DNA of 64,000 bases from Membranipora membranacea (taxonomy: Eukaryota; Bryozoa; Gymnolaemata; Cheilostomatida; Membraniporidae): contig OU612065.1 in NCBI GenBank assembly GCA_914767715.1, positions 4,030,001 through 4,094,000 on the forward strand, written 5' to 3'. The notes beneath the pieces were generated by a model. The model was not told the origin of the DNA, searched no databases, and saw nothing but the letters and a program-made list of their open reading frames with translations. Both the position numbers and the translations under genes were made by a program. This document shows, one piece after another, positions 1-11,297 of the stretch. Within the stretch, counting starts at the first letter, position 1; each line of letters opens with the position of its first letter.

Positions 1-734
1 ATGACATTATGACAGTGTCAAATTATACAGAGAGCTGTATTTGAGCTCATGGTGATCTATTTATCAGTGAAAGCTACCATCAATCATGCAGCTGAAACGT
101 GACGGCATCAAAAATGAATAGAAAGCATTGATACCAATAAATATCTGTGTGCTTTATCGTAGTAAATGGAAGCAGATTAAGGAATGTTTATAGGCACAAT
201 GATCGGTATAGTTACCAGGCCTGTTAGGAAATAAGCTGGATGTACTTGGCCCGGCCTCTACTGGCTCAGTGCGAGGTGTACCTAGAGCTTGGCCAGGCAA
301 AGCCACCCTAACACGGCTCCTTCGACTCGCTAATCATAATATATATAATATCATAATATCAAAACAATACAGAACTGTTACAATGAACATGAGTATAATT
401 TCAGGTTAATATGTCTTGTTGTGAATGTATATATTATTAATTTCAGCATGATTCCAAAGTTTGTTATGACCGCAAATCACCACAGACTTGATGAAGATAA
501 AGTTTGATCCAATCTGCTGGTATTTGGAGTTGCCCCCACTAATGCTGCCTCCGGCAACTTTCCAGTGGAATTGGAACAACTTTGATTTGCAGGCAAATTG
601 GATCAAACCTGTTCTACACCAAGCCTTGATCAAGCTCCGAGGTAAAAAAAAATGATATGATGTTAAAAGTATAAATGTATATATTTAGATACACAATATA
701 CCTGAATAAGCACAATAATAGACAAGAAACATAC
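1..734. other. Left edge: no supported exon; small imperfect foldback at 499-608
   Basis: WDR93 exon 10 (735-845) ends with a splice donor, so a further 3' exon must lie here or beyond the left edge, but none could be supported. A minus-strand open frame at 406-608 has an in-phase acceptor. However, it coincides with an imperfect inverted repeat: GTTTGATCCAAT on one strand near 499 matches ATTGGATCAAAC near 597-608. A small foldback repeat is therefore the safer reading. Nothing else stands out in 1-400. Confidence 0.4.
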
Positions 735-3700
735 CTGCATCCTGTGCATCTGCACCTGTTTTCTTAACTTTGACAGGTTTGGTGAGAGAATAGTAGATGA
801 ACTGACTGCTTCCACTCCACCAAATACCTATAGATGATGGCTTCCCTAAAAATACAATCAATATTCTAGAAGAGTCTCAGAGCTTTAAATTTTGTTCAAT
901 TTGGGATTGACTGTATCAAACTCAGGATCACTAGACAAACAAATTAATATACCGAACCTGACCTTCACAAGGATACAATGTCACTGACATAGGAAGAAGA
1001 AGACTCGCCTTCAATGTATAAGGTCGACCCAGATAGATGATAGTGAGCTAGTAGGAATGTATGAAATACACTGACACTGAGTGAAGGATAACTTACTTAA
1101 AGCTCCAGGCTGCTCTATGCCAAATGGAATCGCCAGCCCGGGAGTGAAAAAGTGAAAGTTGCAATCCCTAGAAAATAGACAAAACAATGAGATATGATGC
1201 TGGCCGCACGTTGAAGGCCAAGTTAATAATGAAGACCGTACTTTGCCAAATCAATAGTAGTAATAATAAATTTCATTTATGAAACTGTTTAGAAACAATT
1301 ATTTCTAAGCATTAAATAGGTCTGGTAATGTCAGAAAATCATACTATATTCAATCATATATTATCGTGATTTTTGACATTATTATACAGATACTCACCGG
1401 TGTTCACCCTCAGTTTCATCTTGAGGCATTTTATATATCAGTTTATCCTTATGCATGTTGGTAAAGGCCTCTTGTCTTATTTCCATGTACGGACGTGACA
1501 ATAGATGGCCCTGGCCTGATGCTAGTATTAGCTTGGGGTCAGTGATGGTTGCAAGGTTTGCTGCAGGTGATACGCCAGCATTGGCTGCAAAATGAAAGGT
1601 TTTATAACTTTACAGCATGTCGAAAAGGAAAAATCAGGACAATCACAAAGTTCTAATAGAAGCAAGTTGACTTCCTAAGTTGTCCTCTCTAGTGGCGTGG
1701 GTACACAAATCCAAATGCAATGAATATGAGAACACATTAATCTTAAAAAATAACAGACCTATCCTAGCAAGTTTTCATTTACCGAAAATTCTAATAGTAA
1801 GCAATATTCTGTTATGATTACTTTATATTTAATATAGTATCTTCACTCAGTCAGCACAATCAATATCAGGGTGTAAACTCGTTTAAAAATGTTTCTACAT
1901 AATACTATCTATATGTAGCTTACCAACAAGTTTCTCAGGTGGATGATGCCTCATAACAAGATTGGTTGGAGTGAACTTGTAATTCCCTCCTTTTTTTGAT
2001 CCCGCCTGAAAACAATAATATAGACCAATCTCCATGATTTTTTCAACAAATTAATTACTCTGGCCAGATAGCTGTAATTTCGCAGAGTCCACCAACATAT
2101 TACAAATACCAACCACAACCACAAACAATGATGTATAAATTGCACAGATGAATGTGTAAGTCATCGCATATACTTCTACAACAAAAGAAACTGCATCATG
2201 CATGTATGTAAACTAAGTCTAAAAGTGAGCTATGTGGTACAATTGATGTTTGTAAATCATAAAACACATATGGGGCCTGGAGGAAGGGATGTTATCTAGG
2301 GGGAGGGGGGAATGTGACCTCAATGTCTAGATGTTCATGAGGTATCGCTACAACTGCCTGTGCTACATCCATGAAACCTTTTTACTGCGCCTTGATGATG
2401 CTCTAGATTTTGATATCGGTGTTCTTGTCGATGAGCGAGATTGCCCACTTGGAGTGACATTTGATCTTTCCCTTGGGGTGGCGTGTGTCTGTTCAGACAT
2501 ACCAGAACGTGATGTGAGGTCCCTCCTGTTTGATTCACGACTAGTTTCTCTCGATTTACTTCTAGATTTTTTACTCTTTGCTGATTTCCTTGCCGTTTTA
2601 TAGATGTTAGATGTCAGTTTGACATTCGATTCCATCCTTCCTCTCTTCTTTTTAAATAGATTCCCACAACAGCATTGAGTAAATACTAATTGAAGATATG
2701 ACATAATTCATTCCGCAACACTTCCAAATTACACCTACAAAATTTTTCTTTCTCATTTGGTTACTGCCAGTTACACAAACAGACGCTGAATATTTACTTA
2801 CAGATTCATGTGATTTCCTTGCAGACATTTGTTGATCTCCATCTTCAGTACTATCAATTACAGGTGCTTCTCTTGGTGTAGACTCAACAACTGCATCCTA
2901 CGGTGAGTATCACAATGTCAAGAAAAGGTGACAATTTTTGTACAGACAATCGATTGTATTTGATTTGAGTTCGCGCAAGGGCGTCAATTTTTTCATACCC
3001 CAAAGGATCAAGATAGACATGACTTCAATCCAAATGACTTTGCAGTCCTTGAATAGAGTTTGGTTTCCAAAACATTCTGATATATACCATTGATAAAGAT
3101 ATCAATTTGAATAATGAAAAATTTTACATTCAGAGAAAGAAAACATGTCAATTCCTGTTGAAAATTTTCTACCCCTGTATAGAGAGTTAAATTATATTGA
3201 TAACTTGTACGAAATTCTATGTAATTGGGCAGCACATCACCGGCCTGGTAAGTACACTTGAATACCTCTTGTGCCTCCTCAGTAGTAGGAAGTTGCTGGG
3301 AGAGGGAAGTGTCCTGGATTTTTGGTTCTTCTGTTTGTATTAATTTAGGTTTGATGTCCTCGATTTCTTTGATCCATATGTCGCGAGGCAGCTGGTATAC
3401 CTCAAGCATTGTCTCATTGCCCGATGGATCTGTGAAGATGAAAACTATGAGTTACACAAACACCAGGATAATTAGACAAACCCACTTAACACAGCAGCTC
3501 TACAGTTAGGCCACAAATAATGTTGCTAAGTCAGAACATGAACATAGAACAGAATTCCAAGCGCGCCAACTCACATGCCTGATTTATAGAACAGATAGTA
3601 TATGTATTTCGTTTTTGGTATAGGAAAACCTTGTGCCTAAAAAAGTTCAATATATAATTGTCATATTCATTTTCATAATATGAGAGTTACATAATTACTT

Positions 3701-5231
3701 ACTTTCGAGAACGACTCCCAAGTAGTCGCCATCGACAGAGGCTTCACATTTTACTGCCTGGAACTTATGTGTAGATTCTTCATTCATAACTCGCATCACA
3801 AATAGTTTCTCAACAGAGCAACCAAAAACCCTGCACATACCTACAGTTATAAATCACAAGCTTAGGTTGTTAGCATGGGTAATGAGGAACAACACAGAGA
3901 AAAATCAAGGATATATTCTGTTGAACTTTCAAATTTCATTTTAACTCTTTGAAACAATCTCTTTCCAACAATACATAATAGCACACCGGATAACAAGTAG
4001 AGTTTGGAAATATTTCAAAACATACCTAGCTCGTCCACGCCTGTAAGCAGGTATGTCTCAGCATTTATGATTGTACATTTCAGCGAGCAAAGATCAAGAC
4101 GATCATCTTCTAAAGTGTGTAAAACCTTCCTCTTTGCAGCATCTAACAGCGACAAACCACCAGGGAAAGCCATAAAAACGTATCTGCCATCATCTGTGGA
4201 GGTCATTGCCTTTGTGGTTGGATGCTCCTGTAAATATCAAAAAGCGAATATTTATCACTCTTTATTAGGACAATGGCATCTGAATACTGTAATCCAAATT
4301 AATATTAAGATCGGATTAAAATTATAATTTGCAAGCTAAGGAAATGACATCTCTACAAACATTACGGAAGCTCGATTGTTTTGGTACATATTCTAAATAC
4401 GCTACTGGTTAGAAATGATGGCTCAAAGTTTGATGCCACCCTACAATTAGTAAAATATTATTACTTTTTGATAATATTTTATAATATATTATTAGAAGAT
4501 TAATAATCTTTCTGGTCTGGTGTCGAAAAGTTTTGGAAACAAATTCCGATATATAAAGATTTATCTATTCCTCTATGCAGACAATCTATCCCAAATACCA
4601 AACCAGAGGGAACAATGTTCTCTATAACCTTATGATTGACAAATTTTGGAGAAAATAAATACATTCCTGATTTTTATTTCAGCAAAAAAGGATAGTAAAA
4701 TTGACTCCATATTCAAGTCCTCCGTTTTTACACACAACTCAATGCAGCCACCTTTATGCCTATTGGCAAACCATCTCTGGTAACAATTTTTCAATATCAG
4801 GGAGGCAATAAACCCGCACAGCTTTATGACAAGCTCCCGACCACTTTTCCTTAACTTCCAGATCTTAGAGTGGAAGGTTACCAACAGACACTGTGCCTCC
4901 ATGTTATTTTTATTGGGCCAGACAGATGAGGAGGAAGTCACAACAATTAGTCATAGTGAACTAAGTAAAAAAGACTTACCTGAAGTTGAAGAGCACACTC
5001 ATACTTGGGAGGCCTTATCTTTGACCTGTCTGCAGCCCTATCATTCTCTCTCAGAGTTATCTCCTCCCATACCTCATCAAGAAAAAGGGTGAGAAACTCA
5101 TCAATGTATCTGTATGGATGTGGAAGTTGATCCCTGTATTGAGCTGGATCTTTCACAAAGTCATCTTCATCATCTGAAAGCTCATCAAAATTAGGAGGGT
5201 CAACAGCCAAGCTTTTGATGATTAGAGCCAT
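735..5231 (-). CDS. WDR93: WDR93-like WD-repeat protein, 10 exons, 3' end not found
   Basis: Exons, 5' to 3' on the minus strand: 4980-5231, 4026-4227, 3703-3840, 3266-3429, 2802-2897, 2378-2647, 1924-2005, 1398-1584, 1097-1167, 735-845. All junctions are GT/AG and in phase, giving about 524 residues before the model runs out. Family features recognised: N-terminal LPHPYRYIDEFL...DEVWEEI, then GGLSLLDA, DELGMCRVFG, LEVYQLPRDIWIKEIED, and FHFFTPGLAIPFGI near the end. WDR93 (CFAP297) is a protein of motile cilia and flagella in other animals, so an axonemal role is inferred from the family. Exon 6 is odd: about 90 residues very rich in Ser, Arg and Lys (KSKKSRSKSRETSRES), an apparent insert between the WD part and the C-terminal part. 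The start is the first ATG of an acidic N-terminus. The identity is confident, the 3' end is missing. Confidence 0.8.
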
Positions 5232-6177
5232 ATTGTGCTTAGATCTTGTTATATTATACTAAAGTCATCACAGTTGTCCAAATATGTTGAGTAAACTGAT
5301 TTGTCTTAATTCTTATTTGTTTCTATGCAGGGCGGCCATTTGTCAACAAAATGAAAACGAGACTGGTGTCCTTGACATAGCATAAGAAAAAAGGGGGCGT
5401 GTCAGTACTTAGTTAGTTTTTTCATAGAGGAACAGAACATTATCAGAGCCTAAGCTTTGACATTATTGTTTCTCAATGAAAGTATCATTGATATGGTGGT
5501 CCCTGATGAGATCCACAGAGTACTACTGTAGTTGTGCAAGGCCAGTGGTTGAGGCCTTTCCTCTCAATGGGTTCTCCAATTACTTGAACCAACTGCAGTG
5601 AACATTGCTACTAGTACTACTCACTCACTCACACAGTCACTGCATGTCTTGACAAGGAAGGGGTTTCCCTACAAAACACAGCTTGTAAAGACATGCAACC
5701 CACTTGTGGGCCCCTGGACATTGGCAAAGTAAAGGCATGTAAGTCATAGGGGCCCATGTACCCACTGCTCTACTACTATAGTATATGGTTTCTATAATAT
5801 CTACCGGTCCTCTGCTATGAATACACAACGAACTCCCGCTCCATTGGTTGGTATGACCAACCGGCTTAGAAGTTGAGTACCAAACTGGTTAGTCAAATAG
5901 AAGTCACTTATCGTGGTATGTAGGCTCTTTATAAAGGACTGTCACTTTTCCTTTGCCACCATAATCCATTAATGCAGCTAACAAGAAGCCCAAAGTAGGT
6001 GCCTGTGGCAGTCCTATTCCCTATCATAGTATTTGCATGTGTATTTGGCAATCAGCACATTGGCTAGAAGAGGAGATTAGTCACTTTGCGTAGTTGGCTT
6101 CATTGACCACTGCGAAACCTATGGGTCTTTGAAGCAAATACCACTGTGATTGGCGGGGTGGTTGATACCAACTCCAG
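5232..6177. other. Intergenic region with short inverted repeats
   Basis: This is the upstream side of WDR93. A 16-bp inverted pair (TGCATGTCTTGACAAG at 5641-5656 and its near-complement at 5682-5697, one mismatch) shares TGTCTTGACAAG with the TAGCCTG palindrome family found elsewhere in the window. At 5706-5760 lies a dispersed repeat (TGGACATTGGCAAAGTAAAG) that recurs at about 24350. A minus-strand frame at about 5907-6001 (APTLGFLLAALMDYGG...) could be a terminal exon, but no partner exons were found. Confidence 0.4.
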
Positions 6178-7060
6178 GCAACATACCAACAGGAGCTTTA
6201 CGAGATGAAAAGCCAATTTTATGAACAATTTAATCACGCTGATAAAACTAAGGCCGTACAACATACTGAGGCGCCTCAGAGCATATACAACAAATATGCA
6301 GCACAGTGGCTTGGCACATTCATACAGGTATAACGATTTCATATGCACAAGGCGTGCAAATAAGGCCGGCCCATAAATACAACGACGGCAGCTGGGCAGC
6401 CCCCTCAAAAAGCGGCTAGAAATGCAACTTTGTTTACAAAATTGGATGGGTAGAGTTTGAAAGTTGTTTCTGATAGAGTTTTTCAAGCTGATCGCAATGG
6501 TGACAATGTACCTTAGATAACATGCGCGGCTAGATGCCAAAAATGCTGCCAGCAAGTTGGAAAATGATCAAATAATAAGCAAATGGTTTTAAAACTTAAA
6601 ACATCGGAAAAGGTTTGTCAAAGTTAGTGGATGTATAAATTTTCAGGGGGTGCTAGCAGCAGCCATTTACCGTCACAATAATAATAGGATATATACCACC
6701 CTTGCATAGTGAAATTACTATAACAAATCAGATCCTTCCAAATAACCGAAGCCAGTTTTCTGGGCGGCAGAGAATTGAAAGTCGCTTCATGGTAGGCGTA
6801 TACAGGTGATATATGTGTAAATTGCGCAGTCCTTGGCCATGCTCCTTCAGATTTTGCATGATTTGAAACCATATGCTTTATTTATTCATCACTTTCCAAT
6901 TTGCTGGCAATATTTCTGGCGATTAACCATCTATTGTGCAACTTTATGTAAGGAATATTATCACTATTGCGATAAACTCAAAAAACAATACCAGAAACAT
7001 ACTGTCAAACCCTTTTCATCTAACTTCGTGAAAAATAGGAGGTGGCTGCCACTGGACTAA
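6178..7060 (+). CDS. Putative unrecognised gene, 3' part (three exons)
   Basis: Three plus-strand exon candidates join in phase 0: 6178-6327, about 6663-6791 (acceptor could also be 6657 or 6660), and 6995-7060 ending in TAA. The readings look like normal protein: QQELYEMKSQFYEQF, then NQILPNNRSQFSGRQRIES, then a basic end SSNFVKNRRWLPLD. The acceptors are AG-ended and the donors are gtataa and gtaggc, neither of them strong. No start codon or 5' exon could be found, and the family is not recognised. Opposite-strand open frames overlap it, including one of 151 codons at 6100-6555, so the strand is not fully settled. It ends about 530 bp before the PEX11 start and could be transcribed in tandem with it. 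Confidence 0.4.
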
Positions 7061-7591
7061 TAACTGGAAATAGAATACTGTCAAACGACCAAGTCGTCAA
7101 AAAGAAGATGATGGGAATCAAGGAGTGAACTGATTACAGTTTTTCAACATGAAACCCAACTTACTCGCTTGGTAAAGACTTCAAAAGCGAATAAACTGAT
7201 TATCTCCATACCATTCATATTCATCATACCTAAGGAATGGGAAAAAATCCACATGGTATCAAATCATTACTGGAAAGAGCTTTGAATTATTTCACTATCA
7301 AAGTGCTGACAGCAGTGTTGATAGCAGTACTTACTGCAATATTATTACAATGTTTTGGTCTACGGATAACATTTAAATTTCCTCAACAAAAATCTATCCT
7401 CAATCATTAGGCTTTGGAACAGACCTCCAGAGCATCTATACTATCCTTTAAAAGGATGATCTTTTGTTTTGCTGAGCACCAATCATCTATCCTCTATTCA
7501 CTAAATGCATATATTCAATTCAATATTATTTCTCCCTCACCTATTTTAGATAAGTGCCCATAGGATAGACTGGCACTGCGCAAAGGCAATA

Positions 7592-9128
7592 ATGTCCAAC
7601 CTTCCGAAGAAACTGATCGCATTTGGAAACAAGACAGGAGCAAGAGACAAAATATGCAGGTAGTCTAATGGCAAGATTATCAGAATTCAGAATATCGCTA
7701 TGAAATACCATGAGAACACTTCTGAAAACTGAAATGCATGTTAGGAAAAGCATAGTTATGAGCAAAAAGTGTCAGTTTACACAAGGAGTAACACCCCTGT
7801 TACTCCTTGGTTTACAGTTGCTATCCGGCGTATCCATCAACATATTAAATATTATATAATATGCTAATGTTTGTATCATAGAGCTCTGACTAGTCAGACA
7901 TATGTTTTAGGTATTGTTGCCCAGTCTGCTCATGACGATGACCACTTTATGAACAACTTTCTTGCTAAATGCCCCTCAGGCAGGTATCGAACAATTAAAC
8001 ACAGAAGTGCCCTTGGTAAAGACTGTTTTTTGAGGCACGCTATCCATATTTTAAATGATATTCTCTTTTAATCATCCATCAGTGTTTAATCTTATTTTTC
8101 CTTGTATGTGCTGGCTCCTTTTCAGTATGAACACCCTTATCTCGCAACATATTATTTTATGTTAGTGATAGAATACAATCAATCAATATATCTGAATATT
8201 GTAGATTTTTACAGTACAGTTTCCGTACCCTATCTGACTTGCTCGATAGACTAGACACATTACAGTATGCTCCGATCATCAAAAAATTTAAGAAACTGGA
8301 CAGCAGTATCAGTACAGCAAGGAAATGTAAGTGACAACTTTCCTATTTTTTTCTAATTTCTTTTGCCACTGCTACTTTGATTACAGTTCATGATTCAAGT
8401 TTAACTCCTCAATCAGTTTCTCAGGAGGATCCTAGCTTTTACCAAGGAGTAACTGTTACTCCTTGCTTTTACAGATGTCAAACACTCGAGACATGACTAT
8501 GGATAATTTAATGAGCACACAATCTAAACAGGGTCAAAACAAACCAAAATCATGAAAAGACATAGCCTGTCTTGACAAGCTTTGTCAAGCTTGTCAAGAC
8601 AGGCTAGAAAAGACAATGATTATGTTTTTTTTGTATTTTACAGTGCTACGACTTGGCAAAGGACTGGAAATGCTGTATGCAGCTAAAGAAGGCTTTTACA
8701 TCAAAGATTTTGTCATTCAGACTTGTGTAGTTCTAGCTAGAATAGCAAGCGCTTGTTTCCTATTCCTCGATCATATACTGTGGCTACAGAGAGTCAAAGC
8801 TATTAACATCGACATCAAGCCCATATCTAAACTGTGTAACCAGTTCTGGGTGCTAAGTACAATCATTAACCTTGTCCGCAATGCATATGATTGGAATAGA
8901 ATCAGGCTTTGTAACACTGTCCAAGAAGAACTACCAGCCAGCTATGTTCCTGAAATACTACCTACCGCTTTGGACACTGTGAAAAATGGTTTTGATTTAC
9001 TGCTTCCAATGAATGGACTGAAATATTGGAATATAGCGGGAGTGGTTCAAGGTTCAACTGGGGTAATAAGCTCTATGATAGGTATCGCTACCATCTGGAA
9101 TGAAAGATTAAAACTTCAAAATAGATAA
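7592..9128 (+). CDS. PEX11: Peroxisomal membrane protein PEX11, three exons, 224 aa
   Basis: Exons 7592-7659, 8205-8326 and 8644-9128 join in phase (68+122+485 nt = 224 codons plus stop). PEX11 proteins bend and elongate the peroxisomal membrane and promote peroxisome division. Family marks: an N-terminal TGARDKICRFLQYSFRTL, which is the conserved amphipathic membrane-remodelling region, followed by KKFKKLDSSISTARKLLRLG. Next comes a hydrophobic stretch with LARIASACFLFLDHILWL, a loop with INLVRNAYDWNRI, and a C-terminal hydrophobic hairpin (NIAGVVQGSTGVISSMIG...) ending in KLQNR. The length is slightly below the usual 240-260. The start is the only ATG in a short first exon that leads into the family motif. 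Both introns carry tiny palindromic insertions (7782-7809, 8443-8465, 8563-8606). Which vertebrate paralogue it matches best was not decided. Confidence 0.9.
7782..7809. mobile_element. 28-bp palindromic insertion, CAAGGAGTAAC family
   Basis: Arms CAAGGAGTAAC (7782-7792) and GTTACTCCTTG (7799-7809) are perfect 11-bp inverted repeats around ACCCCT. Exact 7-bp direct repeats GTTTACA flank it at 7775-7781 and 7810-7816. It lies in PEX11 intron 1. The same arms recur at 8443-8465. Confidence 0.65.
8443..8465. mobile_element. 23-bp palindromic insertion, CAAGGAGTAAC family
   Basis: The same 11-bp arms as at 7782 are separated by a single T. Exact 7-bp direct repeats CTTTTAC flank it at 8436-8442 and 8466-8472. 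It lies in PEX11 intron 2. At 23 bp it is the shortest insert in the window. Confidence 0.65.
8563..8606. mobile_element. 44-bp palindromic insertion, TAGCCTG family
   Basis: Perfect 18-bp arms TAGCCTGTCTTGACAAGC and its complement surround an 8-bp centre. Exact 9-bp direct repeats GAAAAGACA flank it at 8554-8562 and 8607-8615. It sits in PEX11 intron 2, only 37 bp before exon 3, and so within the likely branch-point zone. Confidence 0.7.
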
Positions 9129-10090
9129 ACATGATAACAGCATACTACTGGCATGTAAACACTGGACAAAAGAAATTTAGTAACTGTGATGGTAATTTTT
9201 AGACTCTAAATTCTATACTGATCAATCATCAGTGAGAGTGAATATTTAATCTGATCGAAAACAAATAGAGATATTTTGTACTCTCTAGATAGCCTGCCCT
9301 AATAATACTTCTTTATGACACTCGTATATCATAATTGTACAAAGTGGCCAATCAGCTGCACTGAAGATCCCCCCCCCAACCAAATCCTACTACCTTGACA
9401 AAACCGTAAGGCATAAAAATTGGTGAGCTTAAAGGAGTAAGAGCAGAAATATGAACTGAGCAATTTAAAATAGGATGACCAATCTATCCAATGGTAGTCC
9501 CATCGACGGTAGATTCTCCTGACCTATATTATGCCTGTCAAAGACTCTGCATTTCCAAAAATCAGTAACAGCTTTTACCTAAATTGTAGAGGCATTTTCC
9601 ATGTACAATTGGAATAATCGCAAGCTTTGACACAATTTTTTTTTTTCGTTGTATCTAGAATCTATGATTTTCCACTTTTTGAGACAAAATGGTCTGGAGG
9701 TTTGTATATTGTAACTGATTTTTCAGTTTGATACAAGTATGTATGAGTGCCCCCACATAGGTGTTTGGGGCATCTCTTTCCAACAGAAGGTAACATTAAA
9801 CTAGATAAATTTGGCATCTTCTAAACTGCTCATCTCTTTTTATTGTTATATTTATTTATATGGCTATACGTACTTTGTGGGATTGGATTGAACTGACTGT
9901 ATTATTTTCGCAATTAAGATATTGATATAGGCTTATTTTCAAAATTATCTAACTCTGACCGAGTGACTAGTCAGCTAATTTTATTTTATCAAAGGAATTT
10001 TCAATACCAAAATACACATTGTACACTCTCATCACATCTTCATCAGTAATCAGCAAACCAAAAGGAATAAGGCTCATAATCACCGCTTGT
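9129..10090. other. Convergent intergenic stretch, no gene seen
   Basis: This lies between the 3' ends of PEX11 and MRPL54. It is AT-rich with short homopolymers (a run of C at about 9369, a run of T at about 9638). No exon or repeat was recognised. Confidence 0.5.
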
Positions 10091-11297
10091 TCATTTGAAC
10101 CTCAGTTTCGACATAGCATTCTGATGTCTTATATGAGCTTTCCGCACTTTTCTCCAGTACTTGAATGTGTCTTTATCTAAGTCATCGATTCTTCTTGTGT
10201 TGGGCTCTAGATCTAATTCCCATAACCAGTCAGGGTATTCACTGTCAGGTTTCAATTTTGGATCTGATCCTTCCTTGTATATATTGGCACCACAGCAGTA
10301 TTCAGTAAGCTTCACATGGTCTGTCTCCACTTCTATCCCTGTCCTGGCTGAGGATGTGGGGATACCTGTAGAGATACGAAAATCAATCTAAGATGAACAT
10401 ACAGTTGTTTTATAGCCCAGGGAAGTAAATTGTCATCGAAGGTCCATAGAACGTCCACAACCAACTCTGTTCAATAATTTAAAAACTATATAGTGATCAA
10501 ATGTCTTGATATCACAATGGTTAGATCATCTTCTAGGAGATTTGAGAGTTGTGCACATCTGCGCTATATCTTATGCAATATCCCATAATATAGATTAGGC
10601 AATGTCAAGGTCGAAGGTACCTGCCTAGAAGTACCATAATTTGACCTGGCATTGGCTCTTCTTCTCCCCACTCACCAATCAGAGCCAACACATTACATTG
10701 GCTACGGTGAATGAATTTTTTAATTCTTGATTCTCTCCCACATTTCCCTCACAGTCACACAGCAAGTTTCGGATCAAATTATTCCCCTCCTCAACCACTG
10801 GCTGAGCTACAGGCTATAGATAGATACTAGATAGTAGTCGTACACAAACAAACCAGAAGGCACAACCGAAAACAATATGACACCTCGTTGTCAGGCATGC
10901 AAAAGCAAGCTTCTGTCTGTAGTTTGTGCAAGTCTGATTGTTGAGAGGAGTCAATCTCTGGCATGCAACAGCAACAGAAGGCAGTGCTCCTCTTCCCTAG
11001 ACTCTTGCTCTTATTATTTCCATTAATCATAAGTAAGTGTACTGTGTGCAAGGACTCCTTTGTTGTATGGATGTTGTATTTCAGTGAGTGACTGACTCAG
11101 TAGACAGTAGAGTAGTGTAGAGTAGTAAGTAAGTAAGTGAGCTTACCTGTGGTTTTCTTTATTGCCTGCGCCTTCAGAATAGGACAAGTTGCAATAGATC
11201 TTTCACCATATTTTGACCCTTCTTGTAACAACACCCTGAACTGTGGTTTATACAATGGCACACTAAACCGGAAAATTGCAGCAAATGTGGAATGCAT
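10091..11297 (-). CDS. MRPL54: Mitochondrial ribosomal protein L54 (mL54), two exons, 141 aa
   Basis: Exon 1 is 11147-11297 and exon 2 is 10091-10365 (151+275 nt, in phase through an ACA-G/GT junction). This is a protein of the mitochondrial large ribosomal subunit. Family marks: VKLTEYCCGANIYKEGSDPK, LKPDSEYPDWLWELDL, KYWRKVRKAHIRHQN and a basic C-terminus, all in the order seen in animal MRPL54. The 141-residue length matches the family (about 138). The N-terminus (MHSTFAAIFRFSVPLYKPQF) is basic and hydroxylated with few acids, as expected of a mitochondrial targeting sequence. The splice donor gtaagc and the acceptor ctctacag are strong. It points toward PEX11. Confidence 0.92.

Noticed and set aside
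406-633. Minus-strand open frame as the last WDR93 exon
   Set aside because: It overlaps an imperfect inverted repeat and does not resemble the WDR93 C-terminus; only the phase fits.
4630-4941. 103-codon minus-strand open frame inside the WDR93 region
   Set aside because: Exon 4980-5231 splices in phase directly to 4026-4227, and the joined sequence follows the family order, so this frame lies in an intron.
5907-6001. Minus-strand terminal exon candidate (LGFLLAALMDYGGKGKVTV)
   Set aside because: It looks protein-like with an AG acceptor, but no upstream exon with a matching phase was found, and the plus strand is also open here.
6100-6555. 151-codon minus-strand open frame, cysteine-rich and hydrophobic
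   Set aside because: No splice partners and odd composition. The opposite strand has a better exon (6178-6327).
7541-7765. 74-codon minus-strand open frame
   Set aside because: It is the antisense of PEX11 exon 1, which is fixed by the DKICRFLQY junction.
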